Shown here piece by piece: positions 29,685 to 37,914 of a stretch of DNA of 37,914 nt. A program made the translations under genes and the position numbers. Source of the stretch: Geodermatophilus chilensis (GTDB lineage: Bacteria > Actinomycetota > Actinomycetes > Mycobacteriales > Geodermatophilaceae); contig NZ_NVPT01000027.1 of the NCBI RefSeq assembly GCF_002802985.1, positions 1 through 37,914 on the forward strand, written 5' to 3'. The first letter of the stretch is position 1; the number at the start of each line of letters is the position of its first letter. The notes beneath the pieces were generated by a model. The model saw only the letters and a program-made list of their open reading frames with translations, did not search any database and was not told the origin of the DNA.

Positions 29685-32228
29685 ATGGACGTGCAGGTGA
29701 CCGACCCGGCCGCGGTGGTGGGCCTCACCGCGCGGGAGGCGGACGCCCGGCGGCGGCGCGGCGAGGGCAACGTCGCCGTCAGCTCGTCGTCCCGCAGCTA
29801 CGCCCGGATCCTGCGCACCAACGTCTTCTCGTTCTTCAACGTCATCCTCTTCGTGATCGGCGCGGCGCTGCTGGTGCTGGGGCGCTACAACGACGCCTTC
29901 ACCAGCGTGGGGCTGGGACTGGTCAACGCGACGATCAGCGCCGTCCAGGAGATCGGGGCCAAGCGCAAGCTCGACCGGTTGCAGCTGCTGAGCCGCAGCC
30001 CGGTCACCGTGCTGCGCGACGGCCGGAAGACCTCGGTGGCGCAGGAGGAGGTCGTCCGCGGGGACGTGCTGCGCGTGCGCCCGGGCGACCAGGTGGTCGT
30101 CGACGGCCCGGTCCTCGACGGCGGCCGGGTGGAGGTCGACGAGTCGCTGCTGACCGGCGAGTCCGAGCCGCAGCTGCGGGGGCCCGGCGAGGACCTGCTG
30201 TCGGGCAGCTTCTGCGTCGGCGGCGGAGGGGACCAGCTCGCCCGGGACGTCGGCGCGGCCAGCTACGCCAGCCGGCTGACCGTCGAGGCCCGCCAGGCGT
30301 CCACGGACACGACCCCGCTGCAGCGGCGCATCGGCTTCGTCGTCCGGCTGGTCATGGTGCTGGTGGCGCTGATGAGCGCGACGATCCTGCTGCAGGCCGC
30401 GCTCGAGGGGTTCTCGCTGGTGCGCGTCGTGCAGACCACGGCGGTGCTGTCCGGGCTGGTGCCCTACGGGCTGTTCTTCCTCGTGGCGGTGGCCTACACC
30501 GTCGGCGCGGCGAAGAGCTCCGCCAAGGGCGCTCTGGTGCAGCAGGTCAACGCGGTGGAGTCGGTGAGCAACGTCGACGTCGTCTGCACCGACAAGACCG
30601 GGACGCTGACCACCGGCCGCCTGTCGCTGGCGGAGGTGCGGCCGGTCGGTCCGCTCGGGGCCGCGGACGTCGAGCAGCTGCTCGGCTCCCTGGCCCGCAG
30701 CGCGACCGCCGCCAACCTGACCTCCTCGGCGCTGGCCGCGGCGCTGCCCGGCACGCCGTGGGAGGTGCGCGAGGAGATCCCGTTCTCCTCGTCGCTGCGG
30801 TGGAGCGCGCTGCGCACGGACGACGGCGTCCTCGTCCTGGGCGCACCCGACGCCCTGGCCCCTCAGCTGTCCGGGCCGCCGCTGACCGAGACGGTGACCG
30901 GCCTGACCGGGCAGGGGCTGCGCGTGCTGGTCGTCGCCCGCGCCGCCGATCCGGACTCCTCGCTGCGCGACGACGCCGGGCGGCCGCGGCTGCCGGCGCT
31001 GGAGCCGCTGGCCGTGGTGGCCCTCGCCGACGAGCTGCGGCCGGACGTGCCCGAGACCCTCGCGGGGCTGACCGCCGGCGGCACGGCGGTCAAGGTGGTC
31101 TCCGGAGACGACCCCCGCACGGTCGCCGCGCTGGCCCGGCAGGCCGGGCTGGACGGCGGGGAGCCGGTGACCGGCAGCGACCTCGACGCCCTCTCCGACC
31201 GGCAGTTCGACGACGTGGCGGCCCGGACGACGGTGTTCGGCCGGATCGCCCCGGAGCAGAAGGAGCGCCTCGTCGCCTCGCTGCGCCGGCAGGGCCGCTA
31301 CGTCGCCATGGTCGGTGACGGCGTCAACGACGCCCGCGCGCTCAAGCGGGCCCACGTCGGCGTGGCGATGAGGAGCGGCAGCGCCGTCACCCGCGACGTC
31401 GCCGACATCGTGCTCACCGACGACTCGCTGACCGCGCTGCTGCCCGCCCAGCAGGAGGGCCGGCGGATCATCTCGGGCATCGGCACCTCGATGCAGGTGT
31501 TCCTCGCCCGGGTCGGCACGCAGGGCCTGGTGATCCTCGCGGTGACCATGCTCGGCCTGGGGTTCCCCTACTCCCCCGCCCAGGTCGGGCTGACCCTGCT
31601 GACCGTGGGCCTGCCGACGCTGTTCCTCACCATGTGGGCCCGCCCCGCACCGCCGGACCCCCACCTGCTGACGTCGCTGTGGCGGTTCGTCGTCCCGGCC
31701 ATGGTCGTCACCGCCGCCGGCGGCGTCGGGATCTACGCCCTCCACTACACGCTGCTGCTCTCCGGCTTCAGCCAGGACGACGTCCCGGACTTCGTCGTCT
31801 CCGACTTCGAGCGCTACACCGGGGTCTCCTCCAGCGACGTCGGCTTCGCGGAGGCGGCGGCGACGATCGGGGCGCAGACGGCGCTGTCCACCTTCGTCTC
31901 CTACGCCGCCTTCCTGCTGATCCTCTTCCTCAAGCCACCCAACCGGCTCTTCGCGTCGTGGACCCGGCCGGACGGCGACCGACGGCCGGCCGTCCTCGTC
32001 GCCGTGCTGGTCGTCGCGTTCACCGGCGGGCTGTTCGTCTCCGCGTTCACCGACTACTTCGGCCTCACCCGCGCCGCCGACCCCGTCTTCAGGACCGTCG
32101 TGCCGGCGCTGGTGCTCTGGTTCGCCGTCCTGACGGCGGCCTACCGGTTCCGGCTGCTGGAGCGGGCCCTGGGGCTGGCCCATCTCCCCGGGGCGAACGC
32201 CGCCCGGAGCGCGCCGACGCAGGGCTGA
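29685..32228 (+). CDS. cation-transporting P-type ATPase (CtpE-like)
   Basis: An 847-residue P-type ATPase. The actuator loop has LLTGESEP (TGES 157-160), the phosphorylation site is Asp303 in CTDKTGTLTTG, and the hinge is MVGDGVNDARALK (GDGVND 544-549). The ion-site helix M4 reads SGLVPYGLFFL (PYGL 260-263). No heavy-metal-binding domain or CPC motif is present. The short N-domain, with LRWSALRTDDGVLVLGAPDA, and the long C-terminal membrane part of about six segments resemble mycobacterial CtpE, reported as a calcium-uptake ATPase. It probably moves Ca2+ or a similar cation at the plasma membrane. It is convergent with the next ALDH gene, 7 bases apart. Confidence 0.9.
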   Translation: MDVQVTDPAAVVGLTAREADARRRRGEGNVAVSSSSRSYARILRTNVFSFFNVILFVIGAALLVLGRYNDAFTSVGLGLVNATISAVQEIGAKRKLDRLQLLSRSPVTVLRDGRKTSVAQEEVVRGDVLRVRPGDQVVVDGPVLDGGRVEVDESLLTGESEPQLRGPGEDLLSGSFCVGGGGDQLARDVGAASYASRLTVEARQASTDTTPLQRRIGFVVRLVMVLVALMSATILLQAALEGFSLVRVVQTTAVLSGLVPYGLFFLVAVAYTVGAAKSSAKGALVQQVNAVESVSNVDVVCTDKTGTLTTGRLSLAEVRPVGPLGAADVEQLLGSLARSATAANLTSSALAAALPGTPWEVREEIPFSSSLRWSALRTDDGVLVLGAPDALAPQLSGPPLTETVTGLTGQGLRVLVVARAADPDSSLRDDAGRPRLPALEPLAVVALADELRPDVPETLAGLTAGGTAVKVVSGDDPRTVAALARQAGLDGGEPVTGSDLDALSDRQFDDVAARTTVFGRIAPEQKERLVASLRRQGRYVAMVGDGVNDARALKRAHVGVAMRSGSAVTRDVADIVLTDDSLTALLPAQQEGRRIISGIGTSMQVFLARVGTQGLVILAVTMLGLGFPYSPAQVGLTLLTVGLPTLFLTMWARPAPPDPHLLTSLWRFVVPAMVVTAAGGVGIYALHYTLLLSGFSQDDVPDFVVSDFERYTGVSSSDVGFAEAAATIGAQTALSTFVSYAAFLLILFLKPPNRLFASWTRPDGDRRPAVLVAVLVVAFTGGLFVSAFTDYFGLTRAADPVFRTVVPALVLWFAVLTAAYRFRLLERALGLAHLPGANAARSAPTQG

Positions 32229-32235
32229 GGACCGG

Positions 32236-33765
32236 TCAGGTCTCCGTCCTGGGGGTCGGGGTCGCTCCGTGCCCGAGGCGCACGTTGATCTGCTTGGTCT
32301 GCGTGAAGCCGGCGATCATGCCCTCGAGGGACACCTCCCGGCCGATGCCGCTCTGCTTGTAGCCGCCGTAGGACTGGCCCACGACCTGCCCACCGCCCTG
32401 GTTGACCTGCACCCAGCCGGCCTCGAGGCGGTGCGCCGTGGTGATCGCCTGGTCGATGTCGTGGCTCCAGACGTAGGCCCCCAGCCCGTAGGCGGTGTCG
32501 TTGGCCATGCGGACGACGTCGTCGACGTCGGTCCAGGCGATCGCGACGACCACGGGGCCGAAGATCTCCTCGCGGGCGAGGCGGAAGCTGTTGTCGCCGC
32601 CGGAGAACAGCGTGGGCACGTGGAAGAACCCCTCGGCCAGGGGCCCGCTGGTCGGCGGCAACCCACCCACCTCGACGTGCAGCGCGGGATTGGCCAGCCC
32701 GTCCTCCAGGTAGCCGGTGATGGAGTCGAACTGGGTCTCGTTGATGACCGCGCCGATGTCGCTGCTCTCGTCCAGCGGGTCACCGACCGTCATCGCCCCC
32801 AGCCGCTCCGCCAGCCGGGCGAGCACCTCGTCGTGGACGTCGCGGTGCAGGTACAGCCGGGAGCCGGCGGTGCAGCTCTGGCCCTGCCGGCTGATCCGCG
32901 AGGACAGGACCAGGCCCTCGATCAGCTCGTCGGTCACCGCACCGGGGAAGACGATCGACGGGTTCTTGCCGCCCAGCTCCAGGGACAGGTGGGCCAGCCG
33001 CTCCCCCGCCTTGCTGGCGATGCCCCGGCCGACCTCGGTGGAGCCGGTGAAGGAGATCTTGTCGACGCCGGGGTGCTCGACCAGGGCGTTGCCCGCTGCC
33101 CGGCCGGTACCGGTGACCACGTTCAGCACGCCGGGGGGCAGGAACTCCTGGCAGATCTCGGCCATCAGCAGGATCGACAGCGGAGCGTCCTCGGCGGCCT
33201 TGAGCACGATGGTGTTCCCGGCGGCCAGGGCGGCCGGCACCTTGAAGCCGGCGATCATCAGCGGCGAGTTCCACGGCAGGATCGCGCCGACCACCCCCAG
33301 CGGCTCCTGCCGGGTGTACTGCAGCTGCGACGCCTCGGCCGGCAGGGTGGTGCCCTTCACCTCCCCCGCCACGCCGCCGAAGTAGCGGAACAGGTCGACC
33401 AGCAGCGCCGCCTCGGGCCGCGCCTGGCTGCGCAGCGCGTTCCCGGTGTCGGCGGCGGTGACCCGGGCGAGTTCCTCGGCGCGGCCCTCGAGAGCGTCGG
33501 CGATCCGCAGCAGCAGCCGCTGACGAGCGGTGAAGTGCTGGTCGCGCCAGGCGGGGAACGCCTCCCGGGCGGCGGTGACGGCTCGGTCGACGTCCGTGGC
33601 GCTGCCGCGGGGCACGCGGGCGATGACCTCGCCGCGGCGGGCCGGGCTGGTGATCTCCCGCCACCCGCCGTCGGCGGCCTCCACCCACTCTCCGCCGATG
33701 AGCATCAGCCGGGTCGGCGGGGACGTCGTGCCGGGAGACCGGCTCAGGACGCTCTGCTCGGACAT
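32236..33765 (-). CDS. aldehyde dehydrogenase family protein
   Basis: A 509-residue ALDH starting at ATG 33765 behind AGGAGGAA. Key residues are Asn166 (ILPWNSP), Glu263 (SLELGGKNPS) and Cys298 (RQGQSCTAGSR). LMLIGGEWVEAADGGWREIT is the N-terminal strand and GGYKQSGIGREVSLEGM lies near the C-terminus, as in betaine/gamma-aminobutyraldehyde-type and vanillin-type dehydrogenases. It stands alone, with a 376-base upstream gap. The substrate cannot be assigned. Confidence 0.92.
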   Translation of the reverse strand: MSEQSVLSRSPGTTSPPTRLMLIGGEWVEAADGGWREITSPARRGEVIARVPRGSATDVDRAVTAAREAFPAWRDQHFTARQRLLLRIADALEGRAEELARVTAADTGNALRSQARPEAALLVDLFRYFGGVAGEVKGTTLPAEASQLQYTRQEPLGVVGAILPWNSPLMIAGFKVPAALAAGNTIVLKAAEDAPLSILLMAEICQEFLPPGVLNVVTGTGRAAGNALVEHPGVDKISFTGSTEVGRGIASKAGERLAHLSLELGGKNPSIVFPGAVTDELIEGLVLSSRISRQGQSCTAGSRLYLHRDVHDEVLARLAERLGAMTVGDPLDESSDIGAVINETQFDSITGYLEDGLANPALHVEVGGLPPTSGPLAEGFFHVPTLFSGGDNSFRLAREEIFGPVVVAIAWTDVDDVVRMANDTAYGLGAYVWSHDIDQAITTAHRLEAGWVQVNQGGGQVVGQSYGGYKQSGIGREVSLEGMIAGFTQTKQINVRLGHGATPTPRTET

Positions 33766-34141
33766 GGCTTCCTCCTGTGCCTGGTGGTGAGGCGGCGGCG
33801 GGTCGGGCCGGACCTCCTGCTCGGCGCGCAGTGCGTCGAGTGTCAGCGTGCACCTGACGGTCGGCGACCCGGAACCCCCGACACCGCGTCCGCCGCCGCC
33901 CACACCGGTCCGACCGGCGCTGTCCGGCCCGTCGGGGGCACCCGCGAGTCATTGACGGCGGCCAGACGGGACTGAGCCGTCGGTGGCGGCATGGCAAGGC
34001 GGCGGTCTCCCCGGGCTGCATCGAGTTCCACCCGGAGAGGCCGTGGGCGCGGAAGATCACAATTTGTGTACGCGCGGCGTCCCCCTGCATCAGCGGCAGC
34101 CCCGGGAAGCGGAGGCATGGTTGTGATGCCCGAGCCCAGCG
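33766..34141. other. non-coding gap with AT-rich palindrome
   Basis: No convincing gene is seen in this 376-base gap upstream of the ALDH. Within it, CACAA-T-TTGTG (34058-34068) is a perfect inverted repeat in a locally AT-rich patch, unlike the surrounding GC-rich DNA, and may be a regulator site. It lies about 290 bases from the ALDH start, so its target is unclear. Confidence 0.4.
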
Positions 34142-34387
34142 TCAGGGTCGGTCGGAGCGTCGACTTCGGGCCTGTAGGACCGCTTTGGCCACGAGGCCGA
34201 TGGCCAGAGCGGTGGCCATACCCAGGAATCCCCAACCGGGCTCACCCCGGATGAGCCAGGTCGCAGCCGCACCCGCCAAGGCGACCCCGAGAAAGGCCGT
34301 GGTCAGGATCCATCGGGACCGCGGCCAGTCCGGTCGTCCATCAGCGCTCACCCAACGCATCGTGACGGCGATCCATCCGCCGTGCAC
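34142..34387 (-). CDS. small membrane protein of unknown function
   Basis: An 81-residue frame from GTG 34387, or 73 residues from ATG 34363. RSRWILTTAFLGVALAGAAA and EPGWGFLGMATALAIGLVAK are two membrane-spanning candidates separated by WLIRGEP, with a basic C-terminus (QARSRRSDRP). The hydrophobic pattern and charge distribution look like a real small membrane protein, but no family is recognised. Ribosome site is weak. Confidence 0.5.
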   Translation of the reverse strand: MHGGWIAVTMRWVSADGRPDWPRSRWILTTAFLGVALAGAAATWLIRGEPGWGFLGMATALAIGLVAKAVLQARSRRSDRP

Positions 34388-34542
34388 AGCCGGTCACCCG
34401 TACGTGGAGTGAGCATTGGGCCCGGCCGGCCGGCCGATAGGCAGTCGCAGCGTGTCCCTGAGTGGGCCGCTTCAGGACATCAAGACTCACCGTGAGCCCG
34501 ACCTCAGGGTCGGTCGGGAGTAGGGACGACCTGACGATGAGG

Positions 34543-35442
34543 TCAGCCGTCGAGGACGCTGGCCATGACCCGCCGCGCCCGCCGCCCTTCCGGCACTGGC
34601 AGGAGGGGGTGCACGTGGATCAGGCCCGCTTCCTCGTGGTGGTCGACCTGTACACCGGCGGCACGGGCGCGGCTGACCAGCAGACGGGTGTCCGGGCTGG
34701 TGATGTCGAGGGTGCCGCTGAAGACGGTCAGCGGGCCGAGCCCGGCCAGGTCACCGAACAGCGGGCTGACCAATGGGTCCTTGAGCGGCAGGTCGCCTCG
34801 CCAGAGCTCGATCGCCGCCCGGGTACCGGGCCGGGCGAGCCACGGATCCTGTGGCTCGACGAGGTCGATCTCCGGATTGGCCAGGGTCAGGTCCAGCGCG
34901 GGTGAGACGAGCACGGTCCGGTGCAGCGGCGGCACGCCCCGGTCGCGGAGGAGCAGCGCCGCGGACAGCGCGATCTGTCCGCCGGCCGAGTCACCGAAGG
35001 CGGCGACCTGCCCGGCGCCGTACCGGTCGACCAGCGCGCCGATCACGTCGGCGATCGGGGGCACAACCGTCGCCGCGGTCCCCACGGGCGCAAGCGGGTA
35101 GATCGGGACGGTGATCGCGGCGCCGCTGCGGGCGGCGAGCCCGGCGATCAGCCGCCAGTGCAGCGGGTGTATCTGATTGACCCAGGCGCCGCCGTGTACG
35201 TAGACGGCGGCACGGGGCGCCGTGTGGCGACGAGGCAGGACCCGGTAGACCGGCCAGCCCGTCTCGTGGCGGACGTCGACCTCGATCTCGACCGAGCGCA
35301 ATCCCCGCGGCGGCCCGTACGGGACGGGCCGCACCAGGCGATGCTGCACACCGCGCAGCATCGCCTCCGGGCTGGCGAACTCCCGCCGGAAGCCGAGCAG
35401 GCGAAAGAGCGGAGGCAGCAGGCGGCCGGCGGGGCTGGGCAC
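34543..35442 (-). CDS. alpha/beta hydrolase of the lipase/esterase (HSL) family
   Basis: A 299-residue esterase starting at GTG 35442, with GAGGACC upstream. The oxyanion-hole motif HGGAW is at residues 83-87, the nucleophile Ser152 is in AAFGDSAGGQIALS, the acid is in FSGTLDITSPD and the base in GLIHVHPLLPVPE. This is the hormone-sensitive-lipase type layout, near the 'steryl acetyl hydrolase/lipase' actinobacterial group. No signal peptide is seen. It is flanked by non-coding gaps on both sides and no operon is visible. Confidence 0.88.
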   Translation of the reverse strand: MPSPAGRLLPPLFRLLGFRREFASPEAMLRGVQHRLVRPVPYGPPRGLRSVEIEVDVRHETGWPVYRVLPRRHTAPRAAVYVHGGAWVNQIHPLHWRLIAGLAARSGAAITVPIYPLAPVGTAATVVPPIADVIGALVDRYGAGQVAAFGDSAGGQIALSAALLLRDRGVPPLHRTVLVSPALDLTLANPEIDLVEPQDPWLARPGTRAAIELWRGDLPLKDPLVSPLFGDLAGLGPLTVFSGTLDITSPDTRLLVSRARAAGVQVDHHEEAGLIHVHPLLPVPEGRRARRVMASVLDG

Positions 35443-35924
35443 GGAGGTCGGTCCTCTCGACTCGAGCAGGGGCCGGGGTCCATGGCAGCTTGCAGCACCG
35501 TCCACAGGCACGAACCCGAGGGGTCAGCCGCCGACCGCCGCTCCCCCGGTGAACCCGGGGAGCATGGCAGGACGCTGCGTCCGGGGTGCCCGTGAACGGG
35601 CCGCTCGAGGACGCCATCGCCGGGCTCGCCCTGAGGGCGACCCAAGGGACGGCGTCGACTCGCTCGAGCGCCGCGACGAGTGATGGCAATGCCCCTGCCG
35701 TTCAGCGCATGCTCCCGCCGAGTTCTGGGTCGACGAGCCCGACGACGCCGACCGGCATCCGCGAGGCCGTGCTGGCAGCCGCCGGCCGTGAACCGGTACA
35801 GCCCGGGGAGTTCAGGCGCTGACCAGCCCCGCGGCGGCTGCCGCATCCGGCCTCAGCAACATGGCAGGAGTGCCCAGCGTCCGGCCACGGCGGCTTCTCG
35901 TACCCCGCCGCTGCCGGGCTCCGG
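35443..35924. other. 482-base gap without an assignable gene
   Basis: No ORF here has a recognisable product. A short plus-strand reading near 35708-35770 (AEFWVDEPDDADRHPR) looks protein-like but stops soon and continues more plausibly in another frame (IREAVLAAAGREPVQPG), suggesting a decayed small gene. The evidence is weak. Confidence 0.3.
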
Positions 35925-36905
35925 TCAGGTGCCCGGGGGTCGCTCACGTGGAGCGCCGATCAGGATGCTCTCCGCTTGCGCGGCCATGCTGCGCACGACG
36001 TCGCCGGCGTCCTCGATCGCGTGGACCTGTCCGACCGCCTCGCCGACGATCATGTTGGCGAGGTCGACGTCATCGGCTTCGACGGCGTGCGAGAACTCCG
36101 CACGTGCCGCGTCGAGGTTCCCGACCAGTTCGGTCTCGTGGCCGTGCCAGCGGACCACGAAGTCGTTGGCCAGGACGCGACTGGTGTAGACGGGGGGCCA
36201 GGTCTTGCCGCGGACGATGTCGTAGACGCTGGTGCGTCGGGTCGAGTCGCCGTTGACAGCGAGGGCCCGTGCGTGGGCGCCGCGGGTGACTGCCGCCTGG
36301 CGGGTGGCCCAGAAGCGGGTGCCGGCGACGACTCCGTCCGCGCCCAACGCCAACGCCGCCGCGACGCTGCGGCCGTTGGCGATCCCGCCGGCGGCCAGCA
36401 GCAGCACCTCCGGCCGCTCCGCGGCGATGAGGTCGGCGGCCTCGGGGACGAGTGTGAAGGTCGACCGGGTCCCCTTGCCGTGGCCGCCGGCTTCGCCGCC
36501 CTGCACGCAGACCGCATCGGCGCCGATCCGCAGTGCCTCGTCCACCTGGGCCAGGTCGTGCACCTGACAGATGAGCGGTACGCCGGCTCGGTGGATCTGC
36601 TCGACGTAGGGGCCGGCGTCCCCGAAGGACAGGAAGATGGCGGCGGGCTCGTGCGACAGCGCGATGTCGAGGAGGCCGGCGTCGATGCTCCAGGTGATGA
36701 ACCCGCATCCGACGCGGGTGCCGGCGGCCGCCCCGAGCTCCCGGCTGAGCCACTCCTCGTCTCCGTAGCCGCCGCCGATGAGCCCCAGGCCTCCGGCTCG
36801 GCTCACGGCAGTGGCCAGTTCGGCGGTGGAGACGAGGTCCATCGGTGCGGACACGATGGGGTGTTCGACACCGAAGCGCTCGGTGAAGCGGGTGTGCAGG
36901 GTCAT
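35925..36905 (-). CDS. nitronate monooxygenase family protein
   Basis: A 326-residue FMN-binding TIM-barrel protein of the nitronate monooxygenase/2-nitropropane dioxygenase family (PF03060). It has VEHPIVSAPMDLVSTAELAT, AVSRAGGLGLIGGG, GADAVCVQGGEAGGHGKGTR, the FMN phosphate loop LLLAAGGIANGRSVAAALAL followed by GADGVVAGTRFWAT. ATG 36905 has GAGGAGAAG just upstream and overlaps the stop of a 20-codon leader (TGATG). It oxidises propionate-3-nitronate-like compounds to aldehydes or acids; the natural substrate is unknown. A decayed paralogue C-terminus lies 110 bases upstream. Confidence 0.9.
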   Translation of the reverse strand: MTLHTRFTERFGVEHPIVSAPMDLVSTAELATAVSRAGGLGLIGGGYGDEEWLSRELGAAAGTRVGCGFITWSIDAGLLDIALSHEPAAIFLSFGDAGPYVEQIHRAGVPLICQVHDLAQVDEALRIGADAVCVQGGEAGGHGKGTRSTFTLVPEAADLIAAERPEVLLLAAGGIANGRSVAAALALGADGVVAGTRFWATRQAAVTRGAHARALAVNGDSTRRTSVYDIVRGKTWPPVYTSRVLANDFVVRWHGHETELVGNLDAARAEFSHAVEADDVDLANMIVGEAVGQVHAIEDAGDVVRSMAAQAESILIGAPRERPPGT

Positions 36906-36967
36906 CACTTCTCCTCGGTGGCCTTCTCGGAGCGGCCTTCGACGACGTCGACGGTGATCAGGGTCAT
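36905..36967 (-). pseudogene. truncated tautomerase-like leader ORF
   Basis: ATG 36967 follows GGGGAG and opens a 20-codon frame whose first half, MTLITVDVVEGRS, matches the start of 4-oxalocrotonate tautomerases except that catalytic Pro1 is Thr. The frame ends EKATEEK before TGA, which overlaps the ATG of the nitronate monooxygenase (TGATG). I read it as a tautomerase remnant that may now work as a leader for translational coupling. Confidence 0.5.
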
Positions 36968-37015
36968 CGTTCTCGGGCTCCCCGGCGTCGTGTTCGCGGA
37001 CGTGACATGCGGTGG

Positions 37016-37179
37016 TCAGAGGAGCTCGGCGAGCCGGTCGATGACGGCGCGTGCCGGTCCGGTGGTCGCGGAACGGAAGCCGGTCCCCGCCCACAGGCGC
37101 ACCGTGCGGGTCCCCGGCGGCGGCCGCGGCCTGCCGGAGGCCGCGGGTCAGGTGGTGAATGGCGGCGTAGCCGGCCGGG
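37016..37179 (-). pseudogene. frameshifted C-terminal remnant of a nitronate monooxygenase
   Basis: On the minus strand one frame reads PAGYAAIHHLTRGLRQAAAA and then GDP, and the +1 frame continues TVRLWAGTGFRSATTGPARA and VIDRLAELL to a TGA at 37018-37016. Together these make the typical end of nitronate monooxygenases (AI..LT..LR.AA..AGDP...LWAGTGFR). The break falls near a GGGG run around 37114. The rest of the gene is absent, because similarity ends at about 37180 where a LysR fragment in the other orientation begins. Confidence 0.6.
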
Positions 37180-37190
37180 GTCGGCCGAGC

Positions 37191-37537
37191 ACCGCCCGAC
37201 GCGGGTGGTGACCTGCGGCAACTACGACGGGTGGCTGCAGTTGGTCGCCACCGGCCGCGGCGTCGGCGCCGTGCCCCGGTCCGCCGCCCGCACCGACACC
37301 CACCCCGGCGTCACCTTCATCCCACTGGCCGGCGCGCCACCCGTCTCCGTCTGCCTCACCTACCGCCCCCGCCGCGGCGACCCGCTGGTGCGCCGGTTCG
37401 TCGACGTCGCCGCGACCGCAGCCTCCGCTGAGCCCCTGCAGGAGCTGCGGACGGGCATGCCAGGCCCGCCCCCTACGACATCGCAGAGAGATTCCAGTTC
37501 TCCGAGAGGTCAGGGATGCCGCCGAGGTGCCCCGTAG
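37191..37537 (+). pseudogene. headless LysR-family substrate-domain fragment
   Basis: From about 37191 the plus frame reads RPTRVVTCGNYDGWLQLVAT, GRGVGAVPRSAARTDTHPGV, TFIPLAGAPPVSVCLTYRPR and RGDPLVRRFVDVAATA. This is the second half of a LysR co-inducer domain (lobe 1 and its C-terminal strands). The DNA-binding domain and first lobe are missing and the upstream sequence in frame is not LysR-like. The frame ends at 37537. It is a decayed regulator truncated by rearrangement. Confidence 0.65.
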
Positions 37538-37663
37538 TGAGCGCTGAGGGACGCCGACAGCGGTGGCGGCGCATCTGATCCCAGGGCAGGCACTAGGAGC
37601 CTGCTGAACAACCTCGGCGTGTCTGCCCGGTGCGAGCGGGGAGCGCGAGAACGATTTGGGTCG

Positions 37664-37914
37664 TGCAGGGCACTTCCCAGCCTCAGCATGTGGTGATGGA
37701 TGCCGATTCGGTGTCGGGTCACCTGTTGCCGTCGGGCAGCGTCTACGCGTTCTTGGCCGAGCATCGCCGGGAGCTGTTCCCGGATGCGATGTTCGCCGAT
37801 CTGTTCCCCTCCGCCCTGGGCCGGCCCAGCGTGCCCGCGGATGTGGTGGCCGCGGTGCTGGTGCTCCAAGCGCTGGAGGGCCGCTCGGATCGGGAGGCGA
37901 CCGAGGCCCTGACC
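37664..37914 (+). mobile_element. 5' end of IS1182-type transposase, cut by window edge
   Basis: A frame opening at GTG 37664 runs off the window (83 codons). VMDADSVSGHLLPSGSVYAF, LAEHRRELFPDAMFADLFPS and RPSVPADVVAAVLVLQALEG, then SDREATEALT, are the N-terminal DUF772-type part of IS1182-family transposases. The left insertion end is probably in the non-coding stretch 37590-37663 (sequence GAGCCTGCTGAACAACC at 37597), but terminal repeats cannot be confirmed because the right end is outside. Confidence 0.8.

Noticed and set aside
28860-32183. Minus-strand frame of 1107 codons
   Set aside because: It runs antisense through the P-type ATPase. Only the last 172 codons (MarR regulator) show protein family features.
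32269-33975. Plus-strand frame of 568 codons
   Set aside because: Complete antisense shadow of the aldehyde dehydrogenase, Gly/Arg/Val-rich, no domain.
34142-34517. 14-base direct repeat TCAGGGTCGGTCGG at 34142 and 34504 as possible insertion-site duplication
   Set aside because: A repeated 14-mer is expected by chance in a GC-rich window of this size, and no mobile gene lies between the copies.

Overview
The window is a GC-rich, almost fully coding stretch of an actinobacterial chromosome. Frequent GTG starts, tightly overlapping genes (GTGA/ATGA junctions), a DUF5313 protein, a CtpE-like P-type ATPase, an MtrAB-LpqB-like locus and an IS1182-type transposase fit Geodermatophilaceae (Blastococcus, Geodermatophilus or Modestobacter type). 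The genus is an inference from composition and gene families, not from a marker gene.

Region 1 (0.3-8.8 kb) is a divergent catabolic locus. The minus arm encodes two adjacent AA_synth (PF06684) proteins, an alpha/beta hydrolase, an aldehyde dehydrogenase, a 4-oxalocrotonate tautomerase-like protein and a luciferase-type flavin monooxygenase, all overlapping or a few bases apart. The plus arm encodes a BCCT transporter, a SnoaL-like protein, a flavin reductase and a GntR/FCD regulator. BCCT carrier, two-component flavin monooxygenase, aldehyde dehydrogenase and hydrolase together resemble bacterial trigonelline (tgn) or pyridine ring-cleavage routes. I propose uptake and oxidative opening of an N-heterocyclic betaine or related amine; the substrate is unproven. 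The divergent promoter region carries two matching operator-like palindromes.

Region 2 (8.85-13.4 kb) holds a degenerate RibBA-like protein, an acyl-CoA dehydrogenase, a small unknown protein, a DUF7282-like lipoprotein with an Asp-rich VDDD repeat tail, and a CBS-pair protein. A long hairpin separates it from region 3.

Region 3 (13.5-18.1 kb) is an alcohol dehydrogenase / DUF59 protein / amidohydrolase operon divergent from a GAF-Fis regulator. This is the accessory set seen beside propane or phenol-type diiron monooxygenases, but no monooxygenase is present here.

Region 4 (18.2-24.0 kb) is amino-acid catabolism: an ALDH7 (AmaB/antiquitin type) and a DAO-family oxidase (AmaA-like) with a divergent LysR regulator, then ornithine aminotransferase (rocD) with a divergent Lrp/AsnC regulator. 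GC-rich hairpin repeats of one family lie in two gaps here.

Region 5 (24.0-29.4 kb) is signalling: a compact response regulator / histidine kinase / GerMN lipoprotein operon, a STAS protein, a small membrane protein, a frameshifted STAS gene, a stand-alone receiver domain, a DUF5313 protein and an OhrR-like MarR regulator. Region 6 (29.7-35.4 kb) holds a CtpE-like P-type ATPase, another aldehyde dehydrogenase, a small membrane protein and a lipase-family hydrolase.

Region 7 (35.9-37.9 kb) has an intact nitronate monooxygenase followed by gene debris: a truncated tautomerase-like leader, a frameshifted nitronate-monooxygenase C-terminus, a headless LysR fragment, and the start of an IS1182-type transposase cut by the window edge.
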